Positions 1 to 7,583 of a DNA stretch of 13,299 nucleotides are shown here, piece by piece. The first letter of the stretch is position 1. Every line of letters begins with the position of its first letter. Both the position numbers and the translations under genes were made by a program. The notes below the pieces were generated by a model. That model ran no database searches. It was given only the letters and a program-made list of their open reading frames with translations, and was not told the DNA's origin. The DNA is from Baffinella frigidus (Eukaryota > Cryptophyceae > Cryptomonadales > Baffinellaceae), in the NCBI GenBank assembly GCA_026770585.1, contig MU646657.1, positions 348,089 to 361,387 of the forward strand, in the 5' to 3' direction.

Positions 1-125
1 CCCCCCTTCCCTGATATGGCGTCACGCAGGTTGTTCGCTCTCGTGTCCGGCTTTCACACGACACGTTTCTCTTTCACACTCGGCTTACAACTACCTGATG
101 CTCATGCGGGACCAGTTTTCAACGG

Positions 126-279
126 TTGACCAGTTTTAAAAAACTGGTCAATATTTTTGTGCAATAAATAGCTGGTCCTCCAACGCGTGCATGATGTGGG
201 GGGCAGTTGGTGGAAACGCAAACGGGGACGGCCCCTATGCCCCTACGGTGTTGCCTACCGTAGGGTCCTATTGACCAGT
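126..279. repeat. hairpins near the left edge, possible small element
   Basis: TTGACCAGTTTT (126-137) pairs perfectly with AAAACTGGTCAA (140-151). ACTGGTCAATA at 143 is inverted as TATTGACCAGT ending 279, enclosing a CCCTACGGT/ACCGTAGGG stem (241-265). This may be a decayed MITE about 137 bp long. No gene is seen in the first 400 bases. Confidence 0.55.
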
Positions 280-574
280 CTTTATGGGCTATTCCGGAAA
301 TCCCTTCGTAGCCCGATGTGTGGTCAGGTGTCAAATTGATGCGGGGGCAGGTGGCCCGGTTCTCCTGGAGGGACGAGGGGGCGACAACCAGCCACGCCAC
401 GTCTGCACCCTTACCCCTCAACCGCAACCCCCAAAACAGCTGGCGGAAATGCACGTGGAACAGCCCCGCCGGCAGGCTCGTGAACGCCCGCGTGACCGGT
501 CACGCGGACGCCGAAGCCAGACGGTCGGTCGTGACTGCCTTGCGTGCGCGACTCAACCGCAACCCCCAAAACAG

Positions 575-712
575 TTGGCGGAAATGCACGCTACAGGGTC
601 GGTGCGAGAACGGGAAGGTGATAACGTCGCACGGCAAATGCACGCGCTCCAGGAACAGCTCGCGCATGCGGCGCTAGAGACCCAGCGCAACACCGTCGAG
701 TCGCACAAGGAG
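575..712 (+). CDS. candidate exon of a coiled-coil protein (first seen)
   Basis: The acceptor CCCCCAAAACAG precedes 575 and GTCTGC follows 712. The 46 codons (phase 0 to 0) read LAEMHATGSVREREGDN, VARQMHALQEQLAHAALETQ, RNTVESHKE: charged, heptad-like, with no Pro or Gly-rich breaks after the start. An acceptor-side copy (417-455 against 552-590, 39 bases, one mismatch) lies upstream, and a donor-side copy (838-884 against 668-714) lies downstream. Of six differences in the downstream copy, four are synonymous. The protein family is unknown. Confidence 0.45.
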
Positions 713-726
713 GTCTGCCCCCCTCG

Positions 727-838
727 AAAATTGACGGGTTTGTACCGCAGACCCAGCGTGTCAACTTGACACGCGTCTGTTGAAAGTTGACGGATGTGTA
801 TCGCGAACACAGCGTGTCGACTTGACAATGGTCTGTTG
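727..838 (+). repeat. two tandem 56-bp units of a dispersed small palindrome
   Basis: Each unit starts AA.TTGACGG.T.TGTA.CGC and ends TCTGTTG. Within a unit AGTTGAC and GTC.ACTT words pair across about 40 bp. Further single copies of the TTGACGGATTTGTACC core lie at about 954, 1867, 2275, 2632, 2764, 3135 and 11176. The pair fills the gap between the 575-712 exon end and its downstream copy. Confidence 0.75.
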
Positions 839-1270
839 CGGCCCTAGAAACGCAGCGCAACACCGTCGAGTTGCATACGGAGGTGACCTCCGTCGCCCCA
901 GACACATTCGGGCTTATTAATTCAGCGAGCCTGGGCTCGTTTCCGCTCCGAAGTTGACGGATTTGTACCGCAGACCCAGCATGCGGGAGAGAGGGGAACT
1001 TGATCGATACCGATCAAGTCGGTTGATCCAGGCGCGTCGGCTGCTACCGCCCTGGAGCGGACCCAGAAGTATTCTTAAGTCAACTTTGCGATTTTCAAGG
1101 GGAATGTACTCATGATGCGAGTCCCCCGTGATGAATGAATCTGGTACAAAAAGGTCTAATAAGTTTTGTAGTGGTATAAATTATGTCAACTTTTGCGATA
1201 AAGGTTTATTCAGGATTGCCCGCAAGTCCCCTCCAGGATGGATAAACATCTCTCGCGCACGCCATTCAGC

Positions 1271-1494
1271 GACGAGGTGGCCTTACCACTAGTATTCGAA
1301 GTATGCGTACTTGGTACTAACTAGTATAAGTAGTATCAGTACTTGGTTCTGACTTGTCAGTACCCGTAACGTACGGGCCCCGGTGCAGGCAACGAGGTGG
1401 CCTTAAAACTAGTATTCGAAGTATGCGTACTTGGTACCAACTAGTATAAGTAGTATTAGTACTTGGTTCTGACTTGCCAGTACCCGGTGCAGGC
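1271..1494 (+). repeat. tandem repeat of about 120 bp ending in an acceptor
   Basis: GAGGTGGCCTTA.. followed by ACTAGTATTCGAAGTATGCG and TACTTGGTAC starts at 1274 and again at 1394. Copy 2 lacks 16 bases (around TAACGTACGGGCC) present in copy 1. Both copies end CCCGGTGCAG-GCAA, so the candidate acceptor of the 1493 exon is itself duplicated. The unit is rich in ACTAGT/AGTACTT palindromic words. Confidence 0.85.
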
Positions 1495-1662
1495 AAATGA
1501 GCGGGCGCGGCAGGGCGACGAAGTGACGCTCCTGACACAGCGCCTCGCGGCTGCGCAACACCATGCCGAGGAGGCGCGTGCACAGGCGGAGGAAGAGGCG
1601 CGGAGCAAGGAGGCTGTGCGCAGGCAGATGCGCGCGGTCGAGGAAGAGCTGCACCACGCCAG
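1493..1662 (+). CDS. candidate exon of a coiled-coil protein (second)
   Basis: After CCCGGTGCAG it enters in phase 0 and reads ANERARQGDEVTLLTQRL, AAAQHHAEEARAQAEEEARS, KEAVRRQMRAVEEELHHA, leaving in phase 2 before GTCGGT. This is classic long-helix coiled coil and continues naturally from the 575-712 exon. Donor-side relatives lie at 1775-1804 (AVEEELFHA, donor lost; three silent changes and one replacement) and 2121-2161 (VRRQMHEVERFQA followed by AG and GTCACA, the same phase). The overall function cannot be told. Confidence 0.55.
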
Positions 1663-1935
1663 GTCGGTTTCGTATCCTCCTTCTTCGTTTCTCTCAGCCG
1701 TGTATGATGAGCCAACACGCGACCGCGGTACCTTACCCCCGCGAGGGAGATGCCGGGGTGGTTCGAAATTAATACGCGCGGTTGAGGAGGAGCTTTTTCA
1801 CGCCACCCGGCATGACTACTCGCTCTTTTCCGCTCTCATGACTACTCGCTCTTTTCCGCTCCAAATTTGACGGACCTGCACCGCAGACCTAGCTCGTCGG
1901 CTCGTGAATAGTTAGCCAGCCCGAGTGAGGCAGAG

Positions 1936-2112
1936 CTAGAGCGCTGTGCAGAGAAGTTGGCCACCGAAAAATAGAAAAATGGGGAAATTGGAGCCATTTT
2001 GTCCACTTTTGAGAAATTCATGGTACTAAATTTCTCCAAAGTTGACAAAACGGCTCCAATTTCTCAATTTTCCATTATTTCCCGTGGCCAACTTCTCTGC
2101 TCAGCGCTCTAG
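1936..2112. mobile_element. 177-bp inverted-repeat element carrying a coding-like fragment, copy 1
   Basis: CTAGAGCGCTG.GCAGAGAAGT then TGGCCAC starts both arms; similarity runs nearly to the centre (GGAGCC.TTTTGTC.ACTTT, AAATTT.GTACC). Read inward, the arm start encodes LERCAEKLATE, in frame with upstream EAE in this copy. The arms differ at many sites, so the element is older than the 8700-9333 foldback. Confidence 0.8.
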
Positions 2113-2371
2113 AAGGTCCGGTGCGAAGGCAGATGCATGAAGTTGAGCGGTTTCAAGCCAGGTCACACCCGTCTCATCTCCGCAACATTGTTGATCAACT
2201 GCGTTTGCGGCCCTCGCGAGGCTGCTTTCACGCGGGCGGCGAACGCCACAGGGCCTGCCGGCAGGCGGGCCAGTTGACGTTTTTGTACCAGAGATCGTCA
2301 ACTTTCACCAATCTTCTTTGTTTCCGTGCACACACGGCGAGTGCCGCGTCCTTAAACCGACTTTTCGCTGG

Positions 2372-2543
2372 AGCGCTGTGCAGAGAAGTTAGCCACGGAA
2401 AATAATGGAAAATTGAGAAAATGGAGCCATTTTGTCAACTTTTGATAAATTTAGTACCAACAATTTCTCAAAAGTGGACAAAACGGCTCCAATTTCCCCA
2501 TTTTCCCATTTTCCGGGTGGCCAACTTCTCTGCACATCGCGCT
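2372..2543. mobile_element. inverted-repeat element, same family, copy 2
   Basis: Left AGCGCTGTGCAGAGAAGTTA and right AACTTCTCTGCACAT.GCGCT bound it; the GGAGCCATTTTGTCAACTTT core matches copy 1. The left arm again encodes LERCAEKLATE, preceded by DFS. No transposase is present. Confidence 0.78.
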
Positions 2544-2593
2544 ATTGGCAGGCGGCGCGTCGCGTTTCTGTCGGACGCGACGCACACTCACCG

Positions 2594-2716
2594 CCAGAGA
2601 AGTTGGTCATACACAATCAAATTATGGTTCAAATTGACGGTTCTGGTACAAAACAATGAACGCGGACCTTTTTTTCTCGTTATTTCGGCGGTCAACTTCT
2701 CTGCACACCGCTCTAA
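2594..2716. mobile_element. inverted-repeat element, same family, diverged copy 3
   Basis: CCAGAGAAGTTGG at the left and CAACTTCTCTGCACACCGCT at the right mark the ends; the interior is replaced and carries a TTGACGGTTCTGGTAC word. On the minus strand the right arm and its flank read AAEEALERCAEKLTAE, the longest version of the shared peptide. Confidence 0.6.
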
Positions 2717-2819
2717 CGCCTCTTCGGCGGCTCCCGGCAGGCGGCGCGTGGCAGATTGGTAAAAGTTGAATTTCTGGTACAAAAACGTCAACTTAAACTT
2801 TTTTTTTTGTTATTGGCAG

Positions 2820-2912
2820 GCGGCGCGTGGCGTTTCTGTCGGACGCGGCTCACTCGCCGCCTATCGCGCACTCTGCGCATCCGTCGTCGCGTTTCGAGAC
2901 CGAGTCCGACAG
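2820..2912 (+). CDS. candidate exon, third of the coiled-coil region
   Basis: A strong pyrimidine tract and TATTGGCAG precede 2820, and AG-GTTGCC ends it. In the frame fitting the previous exon (phase 2 in and out) it reads RRVAFLSDAAHSPPIAHSA then HPSSRFETESD; another frame is open too. Acceptor-side copies lie at 2544-2595 and 2736-2752, and a donor-side copy lies at 3054-3087 (one mismatch in 34). The frame is uncertain. Confidence 0.35.
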
Positions 2913-3476
2913 GTTGCCTCCGTGCCCGCGCCGGCCACACAGTGGGCTTCGCAGATCAGTCCATTTATTTCCGCGGTACTAATTTATAATTGCTCGGTAC
3001 AAACACATGTTATTAACCGATGTTTCGGTCGGGGTTGTGGTCGAACGCGCACGCGTCGTCGCGTCTCGAGACCGAGTCCGACAGGTTCCAGAGCTGCCTG
3101 AATCGGGTTGACTGATGTCATTGTATTCCACAAGTTGACGGATGTGTACCACAAACCCGGGGAATCAACTTCCGGCTCCTCATTTTGAGGAGACCGGATG
3201 AACTCAGGCAAAACTGGAGGCTGTGTCCGTACCCGCCCGCACCGAGAGAGAAGCGCTCTTTATTGAACGAACATGAAGACACGGCAGCGTCAAGCTTCGC
3301 CAGGGGGTTCGAGAGGTGCCATGGGCTGTGTTGGGCTGGAGCCCGAGAACCCCGAGGGGTTCACCACGCAAGAGTGTAACACAGACCTGGGAAAACAAGT
3401 TAGTTCACACGGACTTTGTATCAACTTCCCGAAATTTCGATTTTTCTCTGGGGAGAATGTTGACTTATGAACATTT

Positions 3477-3502
3477 GAAAATAGCCAGATCTGGCTATTT
3501 TC
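3477..3502. repeat. 26-bp perfect palindrome
   Basis: GAAAATAGCCAGA is directly followed by its exact complement TCTGGCTATTTTC, with no spacer. It lies in 3100-3660, where I see no convincing gene; several short frames are open on both strands, and none shows coding signs or clear splice edges. Confidence 0.9.
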
Positions 3503-3952
3503 CCTACACGGCACTCTGCCCTCCATTTTTGCGTGGCAGGAACAAGTCCCCGTGGCCTGGTTAAGACATCCGCGCGTGTCCTTTTTTTATATAGGGTGTA
3601 TGGTGACTATATAGCCCGATCCTGACGCCGCAGGAGATGTTCTTCGTACACACCCTACACCTTGAACATTGAACCCTAAACCCTAAACCCTAAACCCTAA
3701 ACCTTGAAAATCCCAACCCCAAACCCCGAACCCTAAACCTTGAACCCAAAACCCCAAACCCCAAACCCCAAACCCTCAACCCCAAACGCTCCAGCAGGTA
3801 CACGCGCGCGCTCTCCCCGAGCGAGACGCATCTGCCTACGACAACCCCAAACCCCAAACCCCAAACCCCAAACCCCAAACCCCAAACCATAAACCATAAA
3901 CCATAAACCATAGAAATAGACCATCAAAAATAAACCCTAAACCATCCGGCAG

Positions 3953-4025
3953 GTATACGCGAGCGCTCTCCTCTGAGCGAGACGCGTCATGGAGTGCCTT
4001 CGCACCCACCGCTGACCACCTCGGC
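3953..4025 (+). CDS. candidate exon, copy 2 of an island in the telomere-like array
   Basis: It starts after CCGGCAG and ends before GTGAGT. One base plus 24 codons reads YTRALSSERDASWSAFAPTADHLG. The sister copy at 4249-4321 has the same length, the same edges and no stop. The differences include several silent ones (TAT/TAC, CGA/AGA, GCT/GCG). Decayed relatives start at 3798 and 4109. I do not recognise the peptide. The opposite strand is also open, so coding is unproven. Confidence 0.3.
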
Positions 4026-4248
4026 GTGAGTGCGCGTGTAGGGTGCATAAACAGGTTCAGAAACGCTGAACCCCAAACCATAAACCATAAACATAAACCT
4101 GCCCCCAGGTACGCACGCGCTCCCTCCCCCGAGATACCAGAGGGTATGATGTCCCATACGCGTCAGCTCTCGGCTTAAGTGCGTTGAGGGTTCAGAAATG
4201 GGTTCCCAAGCCCCAAACCCTCCACCCTGAACCTGAACCCTCCCCCAG

Positions 4249-4321
4249 GTACACGCGAGCGCTCTCCCCCGAGAGAGACGTGTCATGGAGTGCCCTTGCA
4301 CCCAACGCGGACGCTCTCGGC
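4249..4321 (+). CDS. candidate exon, copy 4 of the same island
   Basis: Bounded by TCCCCCAG and GTGAGT, it reads YTRALSPERDVSWSALAPNADALG after one leading base. Entry phase 2 matches the exit phase of the 2820-2912 candidate exon. The relatives at 3798-3832 (5' part only) and 4109-4174 (donor changed from GGC-GTGAGT to GGC-TTAAGT) look dead. Between islands only telomere-like repeat is seen. Confidence 0.33.
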
Positions 4322-4497
4322 GTGAGTTCGATCCACCACCATCACACACCCTCGCGCCGCTTCGCGTCAGGTACAGCTAGACCCTCAACCGTAAACCCTA
4401 AACCCCAAACCCCAAGCCCCAAACCCCAAACCCCAAACCCCAAACCCTAAACCCCAAACCCTCAATCTGACGGCGCCCCACTCCTCCTCGTTCGCAG

Positions 4498-4636
4498 GGC
4501 TCACCGAGGAGAGCTCCCACCGCTCCTCATCCCCCTGGCGCGGCGCCGCGAGCGCGCGAGAAACCCAGTCGACTTTCTCGGTGCGAGAGAATGGGGTGCG
4601 CGAGAGGGCGCGAGAGCTGCCGAGCAGCGCGCCGAG
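4498..4636 (+). CDS. candidate exon in array island, Arg/Glu/Ala-rich
   Basis: A good acceptor (CTCCTCCTCGTTCGCAG) precedes 4498 and GTGTCC follows 4636. In the frame entered with one base it reads GELPPLLIPLARRRERARN, then REWGAREGARAAEQRAE, ending phase 0, helix-like. Other frames are also open because of GC content, so the frame is a guess. Confidence 0.25.
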
Positions 4637-4976
4637 GTGTCCTCCTGAACCCTACACCCCAAACCCCAGACCCCAAACCCCAAACCACAAACCCTGAACC
4701 CCAAACCACAAACCACAAACCACAAACCACAAACCACAAACCACAAACCACAAACCACACACCACACACCACAAACCACAAACCCCAAACCCCAAACCCT
4801 TGTCCTCCTGAACCATAAACTCTCAACCCCAAACCCCAAACCCTACACCCTGAACCCCAAACCCAAACCCCAAACCCCAAACCTCAAACCCCAAACCCCA
4901 AACCCCCAGCCCCAAACCCCAAACCCCAAGCCCCAAAACCTAAATCCTAAACCCTAAACCATAAACCCTAAATCAG

Positions 4977-5035
4977 GGTGCGGAAGGAGTCGCTGCTCGA
5001 CTCTGGGTTCCGGACGCATGCTGTGTCGCATTCAG
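4977..5035 (+). CDS. candidate small exon between opposed telomere-like arrays
   Basis: Entered in phase 0 after AATCAG it reads GAEGVAARLWVPDACCVAF and leaves in phase 2 before GTTGAG. Phase 0 entry fits the exit of 4498-4636 or 4249-4321. The length is only 59 bases and I do not recognise it. Confidence 0.22.
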
Positions 5036-5220
5036 GTTGAGGGTGTAGGGTATAGGGTGTAGGGTGTAGGGTGTAGGGTGTATAGGGTGCGGGGTGCAGG
5101 GTGCAGGGCGTAGGGTGTAGGGTGTAGGGTGTAGGGTGTATAGGGTGCGGGGTGCAGGGTGCAGGGCGTAGGGTGTAGGGTGTAGGGTGCAGGGTGCAGG
5201 GTGTAGGGTGTAGGGTTTAG
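5036..5220 (+). repeat. G-rich telomere-type array with 58-bp higher-order period
   Basis: The strand polarity flips here: AGGGTGT and AGGGTGC units replace the C-rich ones after a gap of about 60 bases. TATAGGGTGCGGGG recurs at 5081 and 5139, showing a higher-order unit of about 58 bp. The array ends at TAGGGTTTAGGAGG. Confidence 0.9.
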
Positions 5221-5757
5221 GAGGACGCCTGTGATGTCTTCCGCCCGTGCGTTAAGAGTGTGTATCTCTCACACCCACTCCCTATGTCTCGCTCTGTATC
5301 TCGGATGGCCACGTGACAACCCTTGAGACGGCCCTGAAGAAACATTCGCCCGCGTATCAGTCTCATCACGCCATTACACCACCCACACGCCTCCCCCGGA
5401 TCCAGTGGACCCAAACCGGGAGCTGTTGACTGAGTTGACTGAAAGTGGGAGTTGACTGAAAGTGGAAGCAGTTGACTAAAAGCGGGGGCTTGTTCGCAGG
5501 CGGTGGCGCGCGGAGCGCTCGGGAGGTGCGCGGTGTGGGAGGGGGGGGGAGGGCGGGGTCGCCCTTGAGGACACGAGAGTTGAGCTCCGAGTTCCGCGGA
5601 GAGCGCTTTGCGCCCGGCCGCTCGCACTATTGAGGAGGGTGCGCGGCAGCTCGGAGGCGGGCCTGTCTGTCGTGGGCCAGCGGGGTGGTGCTCGTGCATA
5701 CAGCTGTGAGGACCAGGCCCCAATATCTCCAAGATGTCGGGGGTTGCTCATAGAGCT
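5220..5757 (+). other. GC-rich stretch with short tandem repeat and open frame from 5500
   Basis: GTTGACTGA-AAGTGG words repeat irregularly at 5424-5486. GCTTGTTCGCAG ends at 5499 like an acceptor, and the phase that would follow the 4977-5035 candidate exon is open from there to a TAA at about 5791. High GC makes long open frames likely by chance, and the peptide (RWRAERSGGARCGRGG...) is low complexity. I treat it as a weak candidate terminal exon at best. Confidence 0.25.
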
Positions 5758-5879
5758 TACAGGGGTACCTCGCGCATAAGAAACCGCCCCCCCCTAGGAC
5801 CCTACAGTAGGACCATGCCTAGGGTCCTATGGTGGTCCCAGGGGGGGGGTCGGTTTCTTATGAGCGAGGTACCCCTGTA
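5758..5879. mobile_element. 122-bp MITE, family A, copy 1
   Basis: The ends are TACAGGGGTACCTCGC and its complement, with one mismatch in the first 29 bases between arms. Both arms then have C-rich runs and TAGGACCCTA-type stems. The interior differs from the copy at 6327-6448 while both termini are kept, which is the usual MITE pattern. A long open frame entering from 5500 stops inside this element. Confidence 0.82.
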
Positions 5880-6096
5880 CCCCGAATGCAGTCGAGCTAT
5901 TGGGACCTGGTCCTCGCAGTAGCGCGTGCCCCCTCGCCCCGTGCCCCCTCGCCCCGTGGGACCTACGGGTCGCCCTACGGTAGGAAGTGCCTAGTAACTT
6001 TTTGTACCCGTGGGGCGAGTGATGGGACAGACCTCGTGGGTATCGAGGCACGCGCGGGACGTCCAGTAGATGTGGCACGCGCGGGACGTCCAGTAG

Positions 6097-6140
<44 letters not shown>

Positions 6141-6326
6141 CCGCCAGATGGCGGGTATCTCCCCTCGACGCAGGGTCACGCCCCCAGGCTCGTCCGGTGT
6201 GGGAGGGGGCAGGCGGATGCGTAGGGTGGGCGCTGCCAGCGCGGACCCCCATGGGTCATTGATGACACTGAAAAAGCACGAGTGCGGGAAGCTTGGGGCT
6301 GCGGCGCCGTTTTCTCTGCGAACCAC
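5880..6326. other. spacer between the two family A MITEs, no gene seen
   Basis: Outside the TG tract this stretch contains a GTGCCCCCTCGCCCC tandem pair (about 5927-5956) and CCTACGGTAGG-type stems. Both strands have open frames across the TG run (poly-Cys-Val and poly-His-Thr), which are artefacts of the microsatellite. I see no supportable gene. Confidence 0.6.
6047..6157 (+). repeat. 27-bp tandem pair, (TG)n microsatellite and hairpin
   Basis: GGCACGCGCGGGACG followed by TCCAGTAGATGT occurs twice in tandem (6047-6073 and 6074-6100). A 41-base TG run follows (6098-6138). Immediately after it, TACCCGCCA and TGGCGGGTA form a perfect 9-bp stem with a 2-base loop (6138-6157). Confidence 0.9.
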
Positions 6327-6448
6327 TACAGGGGTACCTCGCTCATAAGAAAGCGCCCCCCCCCATAGGACCACTGTAGGGCCGTAGGCAAAGGCCTACT
6401 GTAGGGTCCTAGAAGGAGCGGGTTTCTTATGAGCGAGGTACCCCTGTA
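6327..6448. mobile_element. 122-bp MITE, family A, copy 2
   Basis: TACAGGGGTACCTCGCTCAT then AAGAAA at the left is matched exactly by TTTCTTATGAGCGAGGTACC then CCTGTA at the right. A C-run/GGACC section and CCTACTGTAGGG-type inner stems follow. It is the same length as the copy at 5758-5879. TA plus CAGGGG ends are compatible with a Tc1/mariner-type MITE (inference). The element is non-coding; translation of the arm gives the chance peptide SEVPLY. Confidence 0.82.
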
Positions 6449-6449
6449 G

Positions 6450-6620
6450 CCACTAACCCTCATGGGAGGACCAAATCGTCGATTTTACTTCCTTAGGTTT
6501 ACTTTGGCAGACCCCCTTGTTTCGGGGGGTCTGTCCAGGCAAATTCAAGGTTTAAAATTCGACGATTTGGTCCTCCCTGGGATTCAGAGTGAGCCTGCAC
6601 ACTCCCGTGAGGGTTGGTGG
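6450..6620. mobile_element. inverted-repeat MITE, family B, copy 1
   Basis: The left end CCACTAACCCTCATGGGAGG followed by ACCAAATCGTCGATTTT pairs with AAAATTCGACGATTTGGTCC and, after about 29 extra bases, CGTGAGGGTTGGTGG at 6620. The extra bases lie between two GGGAG words (minus-strand reading). The centre has a CAGACCCCC/GGGGGGTCTG hairpin (about 6510-6535). The ends match those of 10213-10356. The element starts one base after the family A copy ending at 6448. Confidence 0.7.
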
Positions 6621-6773
6621 AGAGGACCGTCTGCCGCACGTGGGTGTGAGCCTGCCTCAAGCAGACCTCGGGCCAGGGCAAAAGTCCCACGGTTCTCCCA
6701 GCCGTCCGTCCAGGACCTAGAGAAAGGTCATACGCACTCTGCAGCGAAAAAGAGGGTCCCAGCCGGCTGTCCT

Positions 6774-7124
6774 TTAGGTCCTTTCGGTTCTTCGAGCTCC
6801 CAACATAGTCGGACACCGGAACTTGTTCGGCAGAAAATCCATGCTTCCCCACGATCTTGTCAATGCGGCAGAGACCTGGACGACTTCCAACACGGCCGGA
6901 ATGTATTTCCCCCCCACGGAGGCTATGTTGTTGAAAAGGACGTAGAGAGAGGTCGAACGCACTCTGAATGGTTTGAAAGAGGAGGGGTTGGGTCGAACCA
7001 GCTTTTCCCTGTCATCGAAAGCCCTTTTTAGTAAAAGATGGCGGGCAAGTCGGGGAGGTATCATCGATCCAATCCCTGACAGTTTTAGGTCCTTTGGGTT
7101 ACCATATTTACATTGGGCGGACAC
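6774..7124 (-). CDS. possible minus-strand exon(s), unrecognised
   Basis: The minus-strand frame contains RSTSLYVLFNNIASVGGKYI followed by PAVLEVVQVSAALTRSW, which has protein-like composition, and earlier the repeat peptide VPVSAQCKYGNPKDL. A piece (minus-strand AGAGTGCGT..GACCT.TCTCTA.GTCC) occurs at about 6948-6974 and again at about 6716-6742, which resembles the donor-side duplications elsewhere in the window. The opposite strand is open over 6462-7031 too, so the strand is uncertain. I cannot name a function. Confidence 0.2.
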   Translation of the reverse strand: MSAQCKYGNPKDLKLSGIGSMIPPRLARHLLLKRAFDDREKLVRPNPSSFKPFRVRSTSLYVLFNNIASVGGKYIPAVLEVVQVSAALTRSWGSMDFLPNKFRCPTMLGARRTERT

Positions 7125-7314
7125 TGGAACTTGACCTGTTTACATGTATTAGAGGTGTTTAGGCTCCAATTCCTTGCCGGAGGGCGATGTGTGGTGATGG
7201 CGCCCTGTAGTAAAGCGGTTGCTGTAGATAAACGATGACTCGTAGTAAATTGGATGTATTCGCGCGAATTCGTTTTGGCCAAAAAAAAAATCTCGCGACT
7301 TGAAGAGACGAGGC

Positions 7315-7507
7315 CAGATAGCTATCTGCCGCGCCACTCGACGGTCGCCACACCGTCGTGGAACAGCCCCGCCGGCAGGCTCGTGAACGCCCGCGTGACC
7401 GGTCACGCGGACGCCGAAGCCAACTGTCCGAGGTGACTGCCTTGCGTGTGCTTTCCAGACCGAGGAGCTAGCCGCCGTCTAGCTCCTCGACGGTCGCCAC
7501 ACCGTCG
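7315..7507 (+). repeat. hairpins and a 22-bp direct repeat
   Basis: CAGATAGCTATCTG (7315-7328) is a perfect palindrome. A 22-base direct repeat (CTCGACGGTCG, then CCACACCGTCG) occurs at 7337 and 7486. GAGGAGCTAG at 7462 pairs with CTAGCTCCTC (to 7488) around a 7-base loop. On the minus strand the second copy lies in a frame ending EELMLVTDGVATVEELDGG and a stop, but I cannot support a gene. Confidence 0.5.
7357..7459 (+). CDS. coiled-coil-like fragment, duplicate of 454-519
   Basis: The 66 bases 7357-7422 are identical to 454-519, about 6.9 kb away. Here the frame continues as VEQPRRQARERPRDRSRGRR then SQLSEVTALRV, charged and helix-like, before a stop at about 7469. In the 454 copy one extra base near 520 breaks this frame. 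It may be a displaced exon fragment of the coiled-coil region or part of a repeat. Confidence 0.3.
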
Positions 7508-7583
7508 GTTACGAGCATCAGCTCTTCTGGGATCCCGCCAACGAGGTTTGCATCAATCTCACGCCGAAGACGCCTTTCTGCCT

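Larger units (their letters stand above)
3664..4976 (+). repeat. C-rich degenerate telomere-type array
   Basis: Clean CCCTAAA units occur only at about 3673-3703. The rest is variants: CCCCAAA, CCATAAA (3887-3915), CCACAAA (4684-4780, with CCACACA inside), CCCTGAA. Islands of unrelated sequence interrupt at 3788-3843, 3945-4070, 4100-4200, 4240-4380 and 4480-4650. This is interstitial or subtelomeric rather than a chromosome end, since unique sequence follows on both sides. The long ORFs rich in Gly-Leu-Trp-Phe-Val on the minus strand are translations of this repeat. Confidence 0.92.

Noticed and set aside
3690-4880. Minus-strand ORFs rich in Gly, Leu, Trp, Phe and Val
   Set aside because: They translate the CCCCAAA/CCACAAA repeat array and have no independent coding sign.
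3664-5220. A true chromosome end
   Set aside because: The repeats are degenerate, change strand polarity, and have non-repeat DNA on both sides; only about four clean CCCTAAA units occur.
5827-6374. ORFs across the TG run with poly-Cys-Val or poly-His-Thr
   Set aside because: They are microsatellite translations, joined to MITE arm sequence.
7290-7500. A tRNA gene suggested by several short stems
   Set aside because: The stems do not form a cloverleaf and there is no B-box-like GGTTCGANTCC in the right place.
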